Source: Mesostigma viride (lineage: Eukaryota; Streptophyta; Mesostigmatophyceae; Mesostigmatales; Mesostigmataceae). From it: a stretch of 64,000 nt of DNA. The stretch is taken from positions 2,928,298 through 2,992,297 of the forward strand of contig RPFO01000296.1 in NCBI GenBank assembly GCA_009746045.1, written 5' to 3'. Shown one piece after another: positions 33,601 through 44,576 of the stretch. A program made the translations under genes and the position numbers. A model generated the notes under the pieces. That model saw only the letters and a list, made by a program, of their open reading frames with translations. It had not been told where the DNA came from and did not search any database. The first letter of the stretch is position 1, and each line of letters opens with the position of its first letter.

Positions 33601-34859
33601 GTGCCACGGGATGCAGGCTTGGAGGGTCGAAAAAATGCGCGCCGGTTGAAGCACGGGTGGATGCGGTGGGCGCACGCCGATTGATGGCGCACCGCCTTGC
33701 TGGCTCTTGATGTCCTGATTGTCCTCCCCTTGGCCTGATGACTTTGTTGATGCCATCCCCTTGGCCTGGAGGATGCCACCCTGTTGCCATCTCACTTCAC
33801 CATGCTCCCACCTTTGCCGAACCAGCAATGCCCTGGGTAGCCGCTTGCCTTTGGGAGTGGCTTGGCTCTAAGCGTAGAGTGCCATTTAAGAAGCGGTGTG
33901 CCCTCGGCGGTGACCTACATTTCGGGGCGGGGGGGTGGCTTGCCCTTAGGGGTGGCTTCGCCCTGGGGGTAGGCTATTAGGCCATGTCAAAGCCCAACAA
34001 GCGGTTGCGGGCGCTGTTTTCCACCCAGCAGCCATGCACTTTGTGCCAGGTCATGCGACCGTCCCCCGGCCAAGCATCCGTTGGTCAGGCACAGTTGGTC
34101 ATTGGCCCCGGGTCACACAGCACTGGTAACGCATGAGTGATGGGCCAGGCCACGCACAGACACTGGTGGTGACGGGCGACCGCAGCTGGTCATGATTCGA
34201 AGCCAGTTGGTGGGACGCGGCCGCAAGTACCAGCAGGGTACTGCCAGGTGGCACCGTATGTAGGTACCAGCGGAGGTGCGGTGGCCAGCGCCGGTGCCGC
34301 AAGGGGCGCTGTCAAGGGTACCTGGACAGCCATCAAGGACGTCACCTTACTGCTGGCGTTTGTGCACAGCATGTGCGCAAGGGAGGGACCAGCAGCGCGC
34401 ACAGCATATGTGCATCCTTTGTCGCAGCGTGCATGGCGAACGGCCTGCCTGCCATTGTTTGGAGCAACGAGGGTGTACCAGGGGGGAACGCCTTGCCGAG
34501 ACTTGTTTGAGGGGGCGGGCCTGTGCCAGGGGTCAGCGCGGTTGCACTTGCTTCCGTCACACGCACAAACAGATGGGTTGTTCCCCCTGACTACTACTTC
34601 TCCCCCTTCTCACTAGGTAAAGAGTAACGTAGGTGAGGAGTAACGTTGGTACTACCACCAAGTGGGTAGGCTAGGGGGGGGGGGTTCGGTCGGGAAAGGG
34701 GTAGGTCGGAAGGTAGCGACAAGTAGGCTGACTTGCGCACGCTGGTGCACGAGCAAGCAGGTTACGCAGGTAGGTAAGTCTGTAAGTAGCATAACCGAAC
34801 TAGGTAGAGTAAGTGCACTGTGTCGTCACCGCAAGGTTAAACCGGAACGGATGGAAACG
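30621..34859. other. 4.2-kb block with no recognisable gene
   Basis: Open frames of up to about 190 codons exist on both strands, but none shows a recognisable domain, consistent codon bias or splice structure. Visible local features: a GTGCCTGACCTTGA-type repeat at 32500-32560; a duplicated block of about 56 bp with GGGGCATCGAGGAAAGAGCC at 33310-33415; and a repeat of GTAACGTAGGTGAGGAG type near 34620-34660. It may be decayed transposon or unique intergenic DNA. Confidence 0.4.
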
Positions 34860-35030
34860 TATATACTACTTTAGTCGGTCACTCTGAGCTAAAGTAGTCC
34901 TATTCACCAGTCACTCTGAGCTAATATGCAGTCATCATCACCAGTAACTCTAAGGTAAATTTAGTCCTCAGCACCGGTCACTCTGAGCTGATGTAGTCCT
35001 GTTCACAGGTCACTCTAAGCTAATGAAGTC
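34860..35030. repeat. About 38-bp degenerate repeat spanning the DCD gene stop codon
   Basis: Five degenerate units built on GGTCACTCTGAGCTAA and GTAGTCCTNTTCACC lie at the 3' end of the DCD gene. The final coding codons (FISLE and stop at 35010-35012 on the minus strand) fall inside the innermost unit, so the repeat has supplied the present C-terminus and 3' untranslated region. Confidence 0.7.
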
Positions 35031-38000
35031 CTCTTCCCCGCTTGCCTCCGACTCACTGCCCTGCCCTGCACCGTCGTCCCCCCCATCCTGCGCCCCGCCG
35101 CCCTCACTGTTCAAGTCCAGCCACGGTCGCAGCCGCTTCTCATCCCCACCTCCTTCCTCAAACACCCCATTTCTCTGCCCTCGCCCATGATGGCCCCCCC
35201 CACCTCGCTCACCCTCCTCGCTGCCCTCTGCAGAAAAAGGGCTGCCCTTGCCAACATTGTCGTCGGCGTGGTCATCCGCGCCACTAGCTGGCCCCTGCCT
35301 CCCGTCACCAGCGGGTGAAGCCATTGCCGCCTTGCCCGTACTGTTGCCGCCATCGCGGGCGGAAACCACACTACTGCCCCCTGCAACGGCCGTGGCAGCG
35401 ACCCTAGGCTGCTGCACGCTTGCGCCCTTGCCCGTGACAACAGCCTTGCTGCCCCCTGCAACACCAGCCTGGGCTTGCTTTAATGGCGCCTGAGGCTTGG
35501 AGGCGGGAACGCCAGCCTTGCCGGTAGCCTGCGAACTTGCCTTTGCTGCCGGATGTGCCTTGCTTCCCTGGTTCGCACCCTGGGTTGTCCCTGGCTTGCT
35601 CGTTGGCTGGGTGGATGCGGGTGCTCCTGCGCGCGCACTCTCTGGCTTGCCCGCCTTGCCTGCGCTGGGGGGGGTCGCGGCCGCCTTGCTTGCCGGCGCT
35701 TTGCTGGCGGTGGCGGCTGCACCCTTTGCTGCGAGCGCGTCCTTTGATGTGGCTGCACCCTTTGCTGCGGGCGCGTCCTTAAATGCCGTCGAACCCTTGG
35801 CTGGGGGCACACTGCTTGCTGCAGGCGCACCCTTTGCTGCGGGCGCACCCTTTGCTGCGGGGACGTCCTTTGATGCGGTCAGACCTTTTGCCGGGGGCAC
35901 GCTGCTTGCTGTGGGCGCACCCTTTGTGGATGGCGTGCCGGACACTTTAAGCCTTTTGGCTGGGCTGGGCTTGGTCGGATTGTTGGAGGAACGTGGGTTG
36001 GTGGACGCGGCGCGCGGGCGAGGGAGCGCGCTGCCACCGCTGCGATCGACCACGCGCACCGCACGCATCTCTTGCGTGCGAACCGTCACCTGCAGCGCCG
36101 CGGAGGCGCTGTGGTCATGGTAGCTGCTTGGTGGGTTGGGGTAGTCCGCCCCCGCTGGGGTCACTGTGTCGCCATAGCAGTCACTGTAGCCATTGTAGCC
36201 ACCATACTCACTGTACGCGCCGCGGTCACTGTAGTTCCTCTGGCTGCTGTAGCCAGCAGTGCCGTTGAGTGCGCTGTAGCCGCCAGTATTGCCGTTGAGT
36301 GCACTGTAGCCGTTGGTGACGTTCTGGTCGTTGAGGTCACTGTAGTTGCCATGGTTACTGTACCCACTGCCGTTCACGGCCGCATAGCCGCTGTAATCCG
36401 CGGTGTAGCCACTCGCCACCTTGTAGCCAGCATAGCCTTCGCGGCCACTATACCCATCGTACACACTGAGCTCACGGTACCCACCGGCATCACTATAGGA
36501 TCCCGTACGGTCACTGTAGCTTTCCGTGCCGTAGCCTCCCGTGGCATAACCTCCCTGCCTGTAGCCTTCCACATTGTACTCATCATGCACAGGCAGGTTC
36601 TCCAGGGACGACGCGTCACCCTGGTGGCCACCTGTAACGTGGCCGGACCAGGCACCCCCACCATTCGCATAACCCAGGCCGTCTCCACCGGGCCAGCCCG
36701 CTGATGTCATCCCCCCCCAGGCACCATTGCCGTAGTCACTGAGGCTGCTATTGGGGTCACAATAACCACCATTACCGCGTGCGGCAGAAACAGCAGCGAC
36801 ACCGTCGCCACCGGTGCCCCATCCACCGCCCCACCCTGCCATCCTTGACGGCACGTGCAGGCTTGAGCCCTCTGCTGCCACAGGCTCGCCACCACCCGAC
36901 CATGCACGGTCCTGCCCCCCGGCCCCTATCTCGCTGACATCATCATTGCCATCATCATCGCCACTGCCCTGCCACCGGCGCTTGCGGCCCAGGCGGATGA
37001 TCTGCCGCGCATCATGGGGGGGCCCTGAGGAAGGTGCGGCCGCATCCAACCCAGCGCGTGCAAGGGAAGACCGCGTGGGCAAAAGTTGTGGCGACGGCGC
37101 GTCCTGGTCTTGCGAGGTTGGCAGGGTCAGCTGCCGACGTCCGCGCGTGGGGAGTGACAGCATGGCGACCGGCGATGGGGGTGGAAGGAAGAGGGCGATC
37201 AGCTGGTCCACCTGCAGGGTGGGGGGTTGGTAGGCATAGATCCACAAGTAGGGCAGGAACGCGTATCAGCACGCATCCAAGAGGGCCCTGAGCTAGTCCA
37301 GCTGTTGGCACAGCAGCAACAGCACATGCGCGATCGTCTCAACCGCGCACACGAGGCAAGAGGTGGCGCACATCTTGACGAGACGCCCGGCAGCCGCAAG
37401 CCATTACTCAACGCAGACAACGCAGACCACGCTCCTGGAATACATAGTGAGTGCGCTTGCACTACACGCCAAGCAAGCACTAAAAGCGATTACCTATTGA
37501 ACAACAACGGAGAGACTATCAATGGAAATGGGCAAAATCAAAAAAGGATGTGTACAGGAGAACGACAGACGGGCGCCAACCAGCCCCACTACCCTGCCAA
37601 CACGTTGCCACCGATCACACTCCTGTGTTGGTAGCTTCACTCCTACCCAGGTGTTGCCACCGATCACACCCCTGTGTAGGTAGCTTCACCCCTACCCACG
37701 TGTTGCCACCGATCACACTCCTGTGTTGGTAGCTTCACCCCTACCCACGTGTTGCCACCGACCACACTCCTGTGTTGGTAGCTTCACCCCTACCCACGTG
37801 TTGCCACCGATCACACTCCTGTGTTGGTAGCTTCACCCCTACCCACGTGTTGCCACCGATCACACTCCTGTGTTGGTAGCTTCACCCCTACCCACGTGTT
37901 GCCACCGATCACACTCCTGTGTTGGTAGCTTCACTCCTACCCACGTGTTGCCACCGATCACACTCCTGTGTTGGTAGCTTCACCCCTACCCACGTGTTGC

Positions 38001-41000
38001 CACCGATCACACTCCTGTGTTGGTAGCTTCACCCCTACCCACGTGTTGCCACCGATCACACTCCTGTGTTGGTAGCTTCACCCCTACCCACGTGTTGCCA
38101 CCGATCACACTCCTGTGTTGGTAGCTTCACCCCTACCCACGTGTTGCCACCGATCACACTCCTGTGTTGGTAGCTTCACCCCTACCCACGTGTTGCCACC
38201 GATCACACTCCTGTGTTGGTAGCTTCACCCCTACCCACGTGTTGCCACCGATCACACTCCTGTGTTGGTAGCTTCACCCCTACCCACGTGTTGCCACCGA
38301 CCACACCCCTGTGTTGGTAGCTTCACCCCTACCCACGTGTTGCCACCGATCACACTCCTGTGTTGGTAGCTTCACCCCTACCCACGTGTTGCCACCGATC
38401 ACACTCCTGTGTTGGTAGCTTCACCCCTACCCACGTGTTGCCACCGATCACACCCCTGTGTTGGTAGCTTCACCCCTACCCACGTGTTGCCACCGATCAC
38501 ACTCCTGTGTTGGTAGCTTCACCCCTACCCACGTGTTGCCACCGACCACACTCCTGTGTTGGTAGCTTCACTCCTACCCACGTGTTGCCACCGATCACAC
38601 TCCTGTGTTGGTAGCTTCACCCCTACCCACGTGTTGCCACTGATCACACCCCTGTGTTGGTAGCTTCACCCCTACCCACGTGTTGCCACCGATCACACCC
38701 CTGTGTTGGTAGCTTCACCCCTACCCACGTGTTGCCACCGACCACACTCCTGTGTTGGTAGCTTCACCCCTACCCACGTGTTGCCACCGATCACACTCCT
38801 GTGTTGGTAGCTTCACCCCTACCCACGTGTTGCCACCGATCACACTCCTGTGTTGGTAGCTTCACCCCTACCCACGTGTTGCCACTGATCACACCCCTGT
38901 GTTGGTAGCTTCACTCCTACCCACGTGTTGCCACTGATCACACCCCTGTGTTGGTAGCTTCACCCCTACCCACGTGTTGCCACCGATCACACTCCTGTGT
39001 TGGTAGCTTCACCCCTACCCACGTGTTGCCACTGATCACACTCCTGTGTTGGTAGCTTCACCCCTACCCACGTGTTGCCACCGACCACACCCCTGTGTTG
39101 GTAGCTTCACCCCTACCCACGTGTTACCACCGATCACACTCCTGTGTTGGTAGCTTCACCCCTACCCACGTGTTGCCACCGATCACACTCCTGTGTTGGT
39201 AGCTTCACTCCTACCCAGGTGTTGCCACCGATCACACCCCTGTGTAGGTAGCTTCACCCCTACCCACGTGTTGCCACCGATCACACTCCTGTGTTGGTAG
39301 CTTCACCCCTACCCACGTGTTGCCACCGACCACACTCCTGTGTTGGTAGCTTCACCCCTACCCACGTGTTGCCACCGATCACACTCCTGTGTTGGTAGCT
39401 TCACCCCTACCCGCGTGTTGCCACCGATCACACTCCTGTGTTGGTAGCTTCACCCCTACCCACGTGTTGCCACCGATCACACTCCTGTGTTGGTAGCTTC
39501 ACTCCTACCCACGTGTTGCCACCGATCACACTCCTGTGTTGGTAGCTTCACCCCTACCCACGTGTTGCCACCGATCACACTCCTGTGTTGGTAGCTTCAC
39601 CCCTACCCACGTGTTGCCACCGATCACACTCCTGTGTTGGTAGCTTCACCCCTACCCACGTGTTGCCACCGATCACACTCCTGTGTTGGTAGCTTCACCC
39701 CTACCCACGTGTTGCCACCGATCACACTCCTGTGTTGGTAGCTTCACCCCTACCCACGTGTTGCCACCGATCACACTCCTGTGTTGGTAGCTTCACCCCT
39801 ACCCACGTGTTGCCACCGATCACACTCCTGTGTTGGTAGCTTCACCCCTACCCACGTGTTGCCACCGACCACACCCCTGTGTTGGTAGCTTCACCCCTAC
39901 CCACGTGTTGCCACCGATCACACTCCTGTGTTGGTAGCTTCACCCCTACCCACGTGTTGCCACCGATCACACTCCTGTGTTGGTAGCTTCACCCCTACCC
40001 ACGTGTTGCCACCGATCACACCCCTGTGTTGGTAGCTTCACCCCTACCCACGTGTTGCCACCGATCACACTCCTGTGTTGGTAGCTTCACCCCTACCCAC
40101 GTGTTGCCACCGACCACACTCCTGTGTTGGTAGCTTCACTCCTACCCACGTGTTGCCACCGATCACACTCCTGTGTTGGTAGCTTCACCCCTACCCACGT
40201 GTTGCCACTGATCACACCCCTGTGTTGGTAGCTTCACCCCTACCCACGTGTTGCCACCGATCACACCCCTGTGTTGGTAGCTTCACCCCTACCCACGTGT
40301 TGCCACCGATCACACTCCTGTGTTGGTAGCTTCACCCCTACCCACGTGTTGCCACCGATCACACTCCTGTGTTGGTAGCTTCACCCCTACCCACGTGTTG
40401 CCACCGATCACACTCCTGTGTTGGTAGCTTCACCCCTACCCACGTGTTGCCACTGATCACACCCCTGTGTTGGTAGCTTCACTCCTACCCACGTGTTGCC
40501 ACTGATCACACCCCTGTGTTGGTAGCTTCACCCCTACCCACGTGTTGCCACTGATCACACTCCTGTGTTGGTAGCTTCACCCCTACCCACGTGTTGCCAC
40601 CGACCACACCCCTGTGTTGGTAGCTTCACCCCTACCCACGTGTTGCCACCGATCACACTCCTGTGTTGGTAGCTTCACCCCTACCCACGTGTTGCCACCG
40701 ATCACACTCCTGTGTTGGTAGCTTCACCCCTACCCACGTGTTGCCACCGATCACACTCCTGTGTTGGTAGCTTCACCCCTACCCACGTGTTGCCACCGAT
40801 CACACTCCTGTGTTGGTAGCTTCACCCCTACCCACGTGTTGCCACCGACCACACTCCTGTGTTGGTAGCTTCACCCCTACCCACGTGTTGCCACCGATCA
40901 CACTCCTGTGTTGGTAGCTTCACCCCTACCCACGTGTTGCCACTGATCACACCCCTGTGTTGGTAGCTTCACCCCTACCCACGTGTTGCCACCGATCACA

Positions 41001-43528
41001 CTCCTGTGTTGGTAGCTTCACCCCTACCCACGTGTTGCCACCGACCACACTCCTGTGTTGGTAGCTTCACCCCTACCCACGTGTTGCCACTGATCACACT
41101 CCTGTGTTGGTAGCTTCACCCCTACCCACGTGTTGCCACCGATCACACTCCTGTGTTGGTAGCTTCACCCCTACCCACGTGTTGCCACCGATCACACTCC
41201 TGTGTTGGTAGCTTCACCCCTACCCACGTGTTGCCACCGATCACACTCCTGTGTTGGTAGCTTCACTCCTACCCACGTGTTGCCACCGATCACACTCCTG
41301 TGTTGGTAGCTTCACCCCTACCCACGTGTTGCCACCGATCACACTCCTGTGTTGGTAGCTTCACCCCTACCCACGTGTTGCCACCGACCACATTCCTGTG
41401 TTGGTAGCTTCACCCCTACCCACGTGTTGCCACCGATCACACCCCTGTGTTGGTAGCTTCACTCCTACCCACGTGTTGCCACCGATGATACTCCTGTGCT
41501 GGTAACTTCAACAAGGGAGCCATGCATGCAACGGCAAAATTGTGACCTGCATGCCAGGCCAGCGAGGTCTCGCGAACTTGCCAGCCTGGAGAAAGGAAGC
41601 CACCACTTCTCCCAGGCCACCGAACGAAAGACTGTTTGCTTGCCGACACAACACGAGCCCCCCCCCACACACACCTGGTCCATGCTGAGCTCATAGCGAA
41701 ACCGCTTGTCGTTGTAGTAGTTGGGCTGCAGCACCGGCTGTACGAGCGACTCCGGCAAGGGGATGCATGTGTGGAGCACCGACGCCTCCACCTGCCAGGG
41801 GGGGGGGACAGAAGCAGGCGAATGGCACGGAGTGTCTTTGCAAGTAATCGTGAGGATATGTGTGACGCGGAAAGAAGACGAGGCACACGATAGTCGGTGG
41901 CTCATGCGGGCAAATGTAAGACGGATGCATGACAAATGCATGACAAATATATGACAAATGCAAGACGAATGTACGACAAGTGCATGACGAATGTGTGGGC
42001 CTGAATCGTCTGATGTGTAACAGTTGGGGAGCACGGATAGTTATCAGGAAATGAGGACCACCAGGTGTCTGTCCCTGCAGGCAAACATCACGCACACGCC
42101 CTGATAGTCCCACGTGCGCGCCCTGATAACACGCCAGAATAGTGCGATGAGTAGCGATGCCACGTGACACTCTTGCGTGCCACTGGGGTAGCCAGCGCAT
42201 GGATTGCACCCACGGCCTCTTCACAACAAACATGGGATGAAGGACTTGTGCATGACATGGGGTACATGTACGTATTGATGGAGTCAGCAGCGGCTGCTAT
42301 TGGGTCTGTGCAGGGGCGGAGCTGAGGACCTCACGGCGACTTGCCTTGGCTAAAGGAAGGACACACTAGACAGGATGGAATGTCTGTTGACAATGTAGGC
42401 CTGATGATAGGCTCAGCTAGGGTAAGATGCCAAATGCGAAGATGACGCCAAATGGGAATGAACCGTAGCAGCCCCAATAATAGAAACATTGAATATGCCA
42501 GAAAATAATCTTTAAAGAAATGGTGACGGCATAGCATCAACGGCCAAAAGTGGCAGAAAGACAAAGGCTAGTAGGGAACGAGGGAGGGATGGCAAGCTCG
42601 TGACGCGGACAGAATGGCCCGTGAGCGACAGAGCTACAATCCAATTACACCGCCGCCACACGTTTAAGATTCCCAGGTTTACGATCTTGAGACCCTGGAT
42701 TTAGGAATTTAAGGTTTAAGATCGCAGGGCTGGTTTTGGGCAAAGATCTTGAAGTAGGTACAAATGGCTGGTCAGTGGTATGCGATATAGATTATGTACT
42801 CAGCTATACCGCATCAGGTATAAGATCCTACAGCTCTCAACTTTAAGATCGTCAGCCCTGGATTTGATTTTAGGTTTAAGATCGCAGCCCTGGGTCGGCC
42901 GGACTCCAATCTTAAACGTGTGGGGGGGGGGACTGAAGAATCCGTTACCCACACAAGTCAGAAATGGCCGAGACGGCAAGCCTGGGAATATCATTTAGCC
43001 CTTGCCATGACAATCAGGAAAACAACTTATGTGCATGTGTAAGAATGTTATCACACCTGGCACGGAAACGGGCTGACTGGAGTATTGGGGCTGGTGAAAG
43101 CAGTCTTGTCGATCATCCATCCTCCATAGCTTTCAGCTTTGAATATACCTGCAACAGAAGGAGACATTTTCAGCACGTCTCCATGTCATTTGCTTACTCT
43201 AAGAAGCTATAAATTCTTGACAGCAGCCATCAGGGAAAGTCAGCTAAAGATAATCAGTTCTTCCACGCTTACCGTGAAAATACCGCCGGGTGTAGTTGAA
43301 CAGGAACAGGATAGTGTCCGGCTCGACGCGGCTGACTAGATCCCAGTTGCTTCCAGGAAGCGCAAACAGCATGTGATTCCGCAGAAATGGTCGGTTGCGG
43401 CAGCACTCATCTTGAGTAGCATTGGTGCATCCAAATATCATCCCTGCAACCTTTGGCCTGTATGCCCCGCTGCCATTATCCTTGGCCCGCTTTGCTAGGA
43501 ACTTTTTTGTCGTTACTTCTAGCGTCAT
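35010..43528 (-). CDS. DCD-domain protein with Tyr/Gly-rich low-complexity tail
   Basis: Four minus-strand exons, 43528-43273, 43148-43057, 41791-41675 and 37211-35010, join in phase to give 888 residues. Residues about 27-164 form a complete DCD (Development and Cell Death) domain: AGMIFGCTNATQDECCRN, ALPGSNWDLVSRVEPDTILF, LFNYTRRYFHGIFKAES, then FPCQ, PLPESLVQPVLQPNYYNDKR and FRYELSMDQVDQLIALF. DCD is known from plant stress and cell-death proteins (e.g. N-rich protein). The rest is disordered: a basic cluster (GRKRRW), a GYS/YSD/GGY-rich stretch (about 36130-36780) resembling prion-like domains, an Ala/Lys/Pro repeat region (about 35450-35980) and an acidic C-terminus. Molecular function is unknown. 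Intron 3 (37212-41674) is almost wholly satellite DNA and intron 2 holds a TIR element. Long open frames antisense to exon 4 come from composition. Confidence 0.88.
37604..41523. repeat. 49-bp satellite, about 80 copies, in DCD gene intron 3
   Basis: Unit starts GTTGCCACCGATCACACTCC and ends with CTACCCACGT; unit starts at 37604 and 41475 differ by exactly 79 x 49 bp. Nearly every unit contains CACGTG at the unit junction. Sparse variants (GACCACAC, CACTGATCA, CACCCCTG) recur in order; a rare variant pair (CCCAGGTG with GTGTAGG) occurs at 37645 and again 1568 bp later, i.e. 32 units, showing a higher-order duplication. The array makes up about 88 percent of the intron. Confidence 0.95.
41905..41995. 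repeat. 12-bp ATGACAAATGC-type repeat, DCD intron 2
   Basis: About eight degenerate units related to GCATGACAAATG lie in intron 2 of the DCD gene. No coding or splice role is evident. Confidence 0.7.
42656..42923. mobile_element. 268-bp TIR element in DCD intron 2
   Basis: Ends are CCACACGTTTAAGATT (left) and its exact inverse AATCTTAAACGTGTGG (right). The interior repeats TTTAAGATCGCAG and AGATCGTCAGCCCTGG-like motifs in both halves and is AT-richer than its surroundings. No coding capacity. A target duplication is not clear because poly-G flanks the right end. Confidence 0.6.
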
Positions 43529-44082
43529 TTCACCACTATCTTTTACGTATAATAAATAGTATGATTCCGCATTGTTTTACGGTTCTTTACGAATGTCAAA
43601 TCCTGTTTATGATGCTTTCTCCCCCAAATCTGAACAAATACCGAGCTTTACTCTACTCGACCACCTTATATCTCAACGAAAAACTAAAACCAAATACAGG
43701 AACAAAGAGCAAATTTTGTCAATCACCACAGCAGGCTTCCAGAATGCCGATACCGCCGGTATCCTGGCACCTATGCCCCAACAGTTATGTAGCGCAGGAA
43801 ATGCACAGGAAAATTATGGATTCTCGTGAGCGTTTGGCGAGCGGGGCCGGCTCCACAGGCTTTTTACAGCTTTTCACAAGGCTTTTCACAGCCTTTCCTT
43901 GCCCAGGCCTTTTCTGGCTGCGGGGTTGCGCGAGCGCGACTTGACAGTAATTGACACTTGACAGCGGCGAGATCAACAGGGACACCGGAAACCCGGGAGT
44001 AGGTGCCAACCAAATCATCCCATTTGCGCGGTCCCAGGACTAGAACCCTGACACCTCATCACGTGCGGCCGCCCGCGTGAAC

Positions 44083-44125
44083 CACGCCTTGTTCGAGTCG
44101 AGTTACTCGACTCGAAGAAGGCGTG
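44083..44125. repeat. Near-perfect 43-bp palindrome
   Basis: Arms of 21 bp (left starts CACGCCTTGTTCGAGTCGAG; right ends GAAGAAGGCGTG) are separated by one base with one mismatch. It abuts the left end of the element at 44126 and lies about 450 bp upstream of the PBP start. Cruciform formation, a palindromic regulator site or a foldback end are all possible. Confidence 0.85.
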
Positions 44126-44306
44126 CATTGTTTATTCCCGCGCCGGTTGTCCGACACATCTTGTGCTGGCAGCCAGCAAGGTGAATCGTTGGCCACCGTA
44201 CGGCAAGGCACTGGCGGGAAGATCCTGGAACGTGGGCCGCTTTTCTTTGGCCCCACCCTTTGCCACCGGCGCGCGGGAAAATAAACTCAACTCAACTCAA
44301 CTCAAC
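44126..44306. mobile_element. Small MITE-like element, copy 2 (same family as 6390-6554)
   Basis: The left end reads GTTTATTCCCGCGCCGGTTG. The right end in reverse complement reads GTTGAGTTGAGTTGAGTTTA followed by TTTTCCCGCGCGCCGGTGG. Both match the ends of the element at 6390-6554, including the GTTGA pentamers. The interior differs, as expected for internally diverged non-autonomous elements. Confidence 0.5.
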
Positions 44307-44576
44307 CCTTTGCCTGGGGCGTACGGTGACGCTTCGTCGATTATCCGGACATTCGTCACGTGCACGTTGCGCGTTTTAATTAAAGGGTGCTATCGTGATG
44401 CGCGAAGTGGCATTACCTCGGGAGCCCTGGTTGCCATAGACAGCAACCGTGCGCTTGCTGTCTCCAAGGCGAGATGTGGCCGGCGGCTGCGTCTGTTTGC
44501 TAGATAAATTGCCACAGTTACGATGGCGTGCGCTGAACAGGATGACCGGCGAGTCGTTCGTTCATGTTTTGCCGCC

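Larger units (their letters stand above)
43529..44576. other. Divergent intergenic region between DCD and PBP genes
   Basis: Both genes start away from this roughly 1-kb region, so their promoters should overlap here. It contains a near-perfect 43-bp palindrome (44083-44125) and a MITE-like element (44126-44306). No recognisable gene or convincing TATA element was found. An upstream in-frame ATG for the PBP exists at 44523. Confidence 0.5.

Noticed and set aside
30871-34616. Possible decayed retrotransposon gene
   Set aside because: No protease, RT, integrase or gag zinc-knuckle motif could be read in any frame, so it is left unassigned.
35497-36704. Plus-strand open frames antisense to the DCD gene
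   Set aside because: They mirror the Ala/Gly/Tyr-rich repeats of exon 4; the minus strand has the DCD domain and consistent splicing.
37604-41523. CRISPR array or centromere
   Set aside because: There are no spacers. The array lies inside an intron with good flanking exons, so a centromere assignment has no support.
44523-44576. Upstream in-frame ATG at 44523 as the PBP start
   Set aside because: Not excluded, but the ATG at 44577 has a near-ideal GCCGCC context and the 18 extra residues add no recognisable targeting feature.
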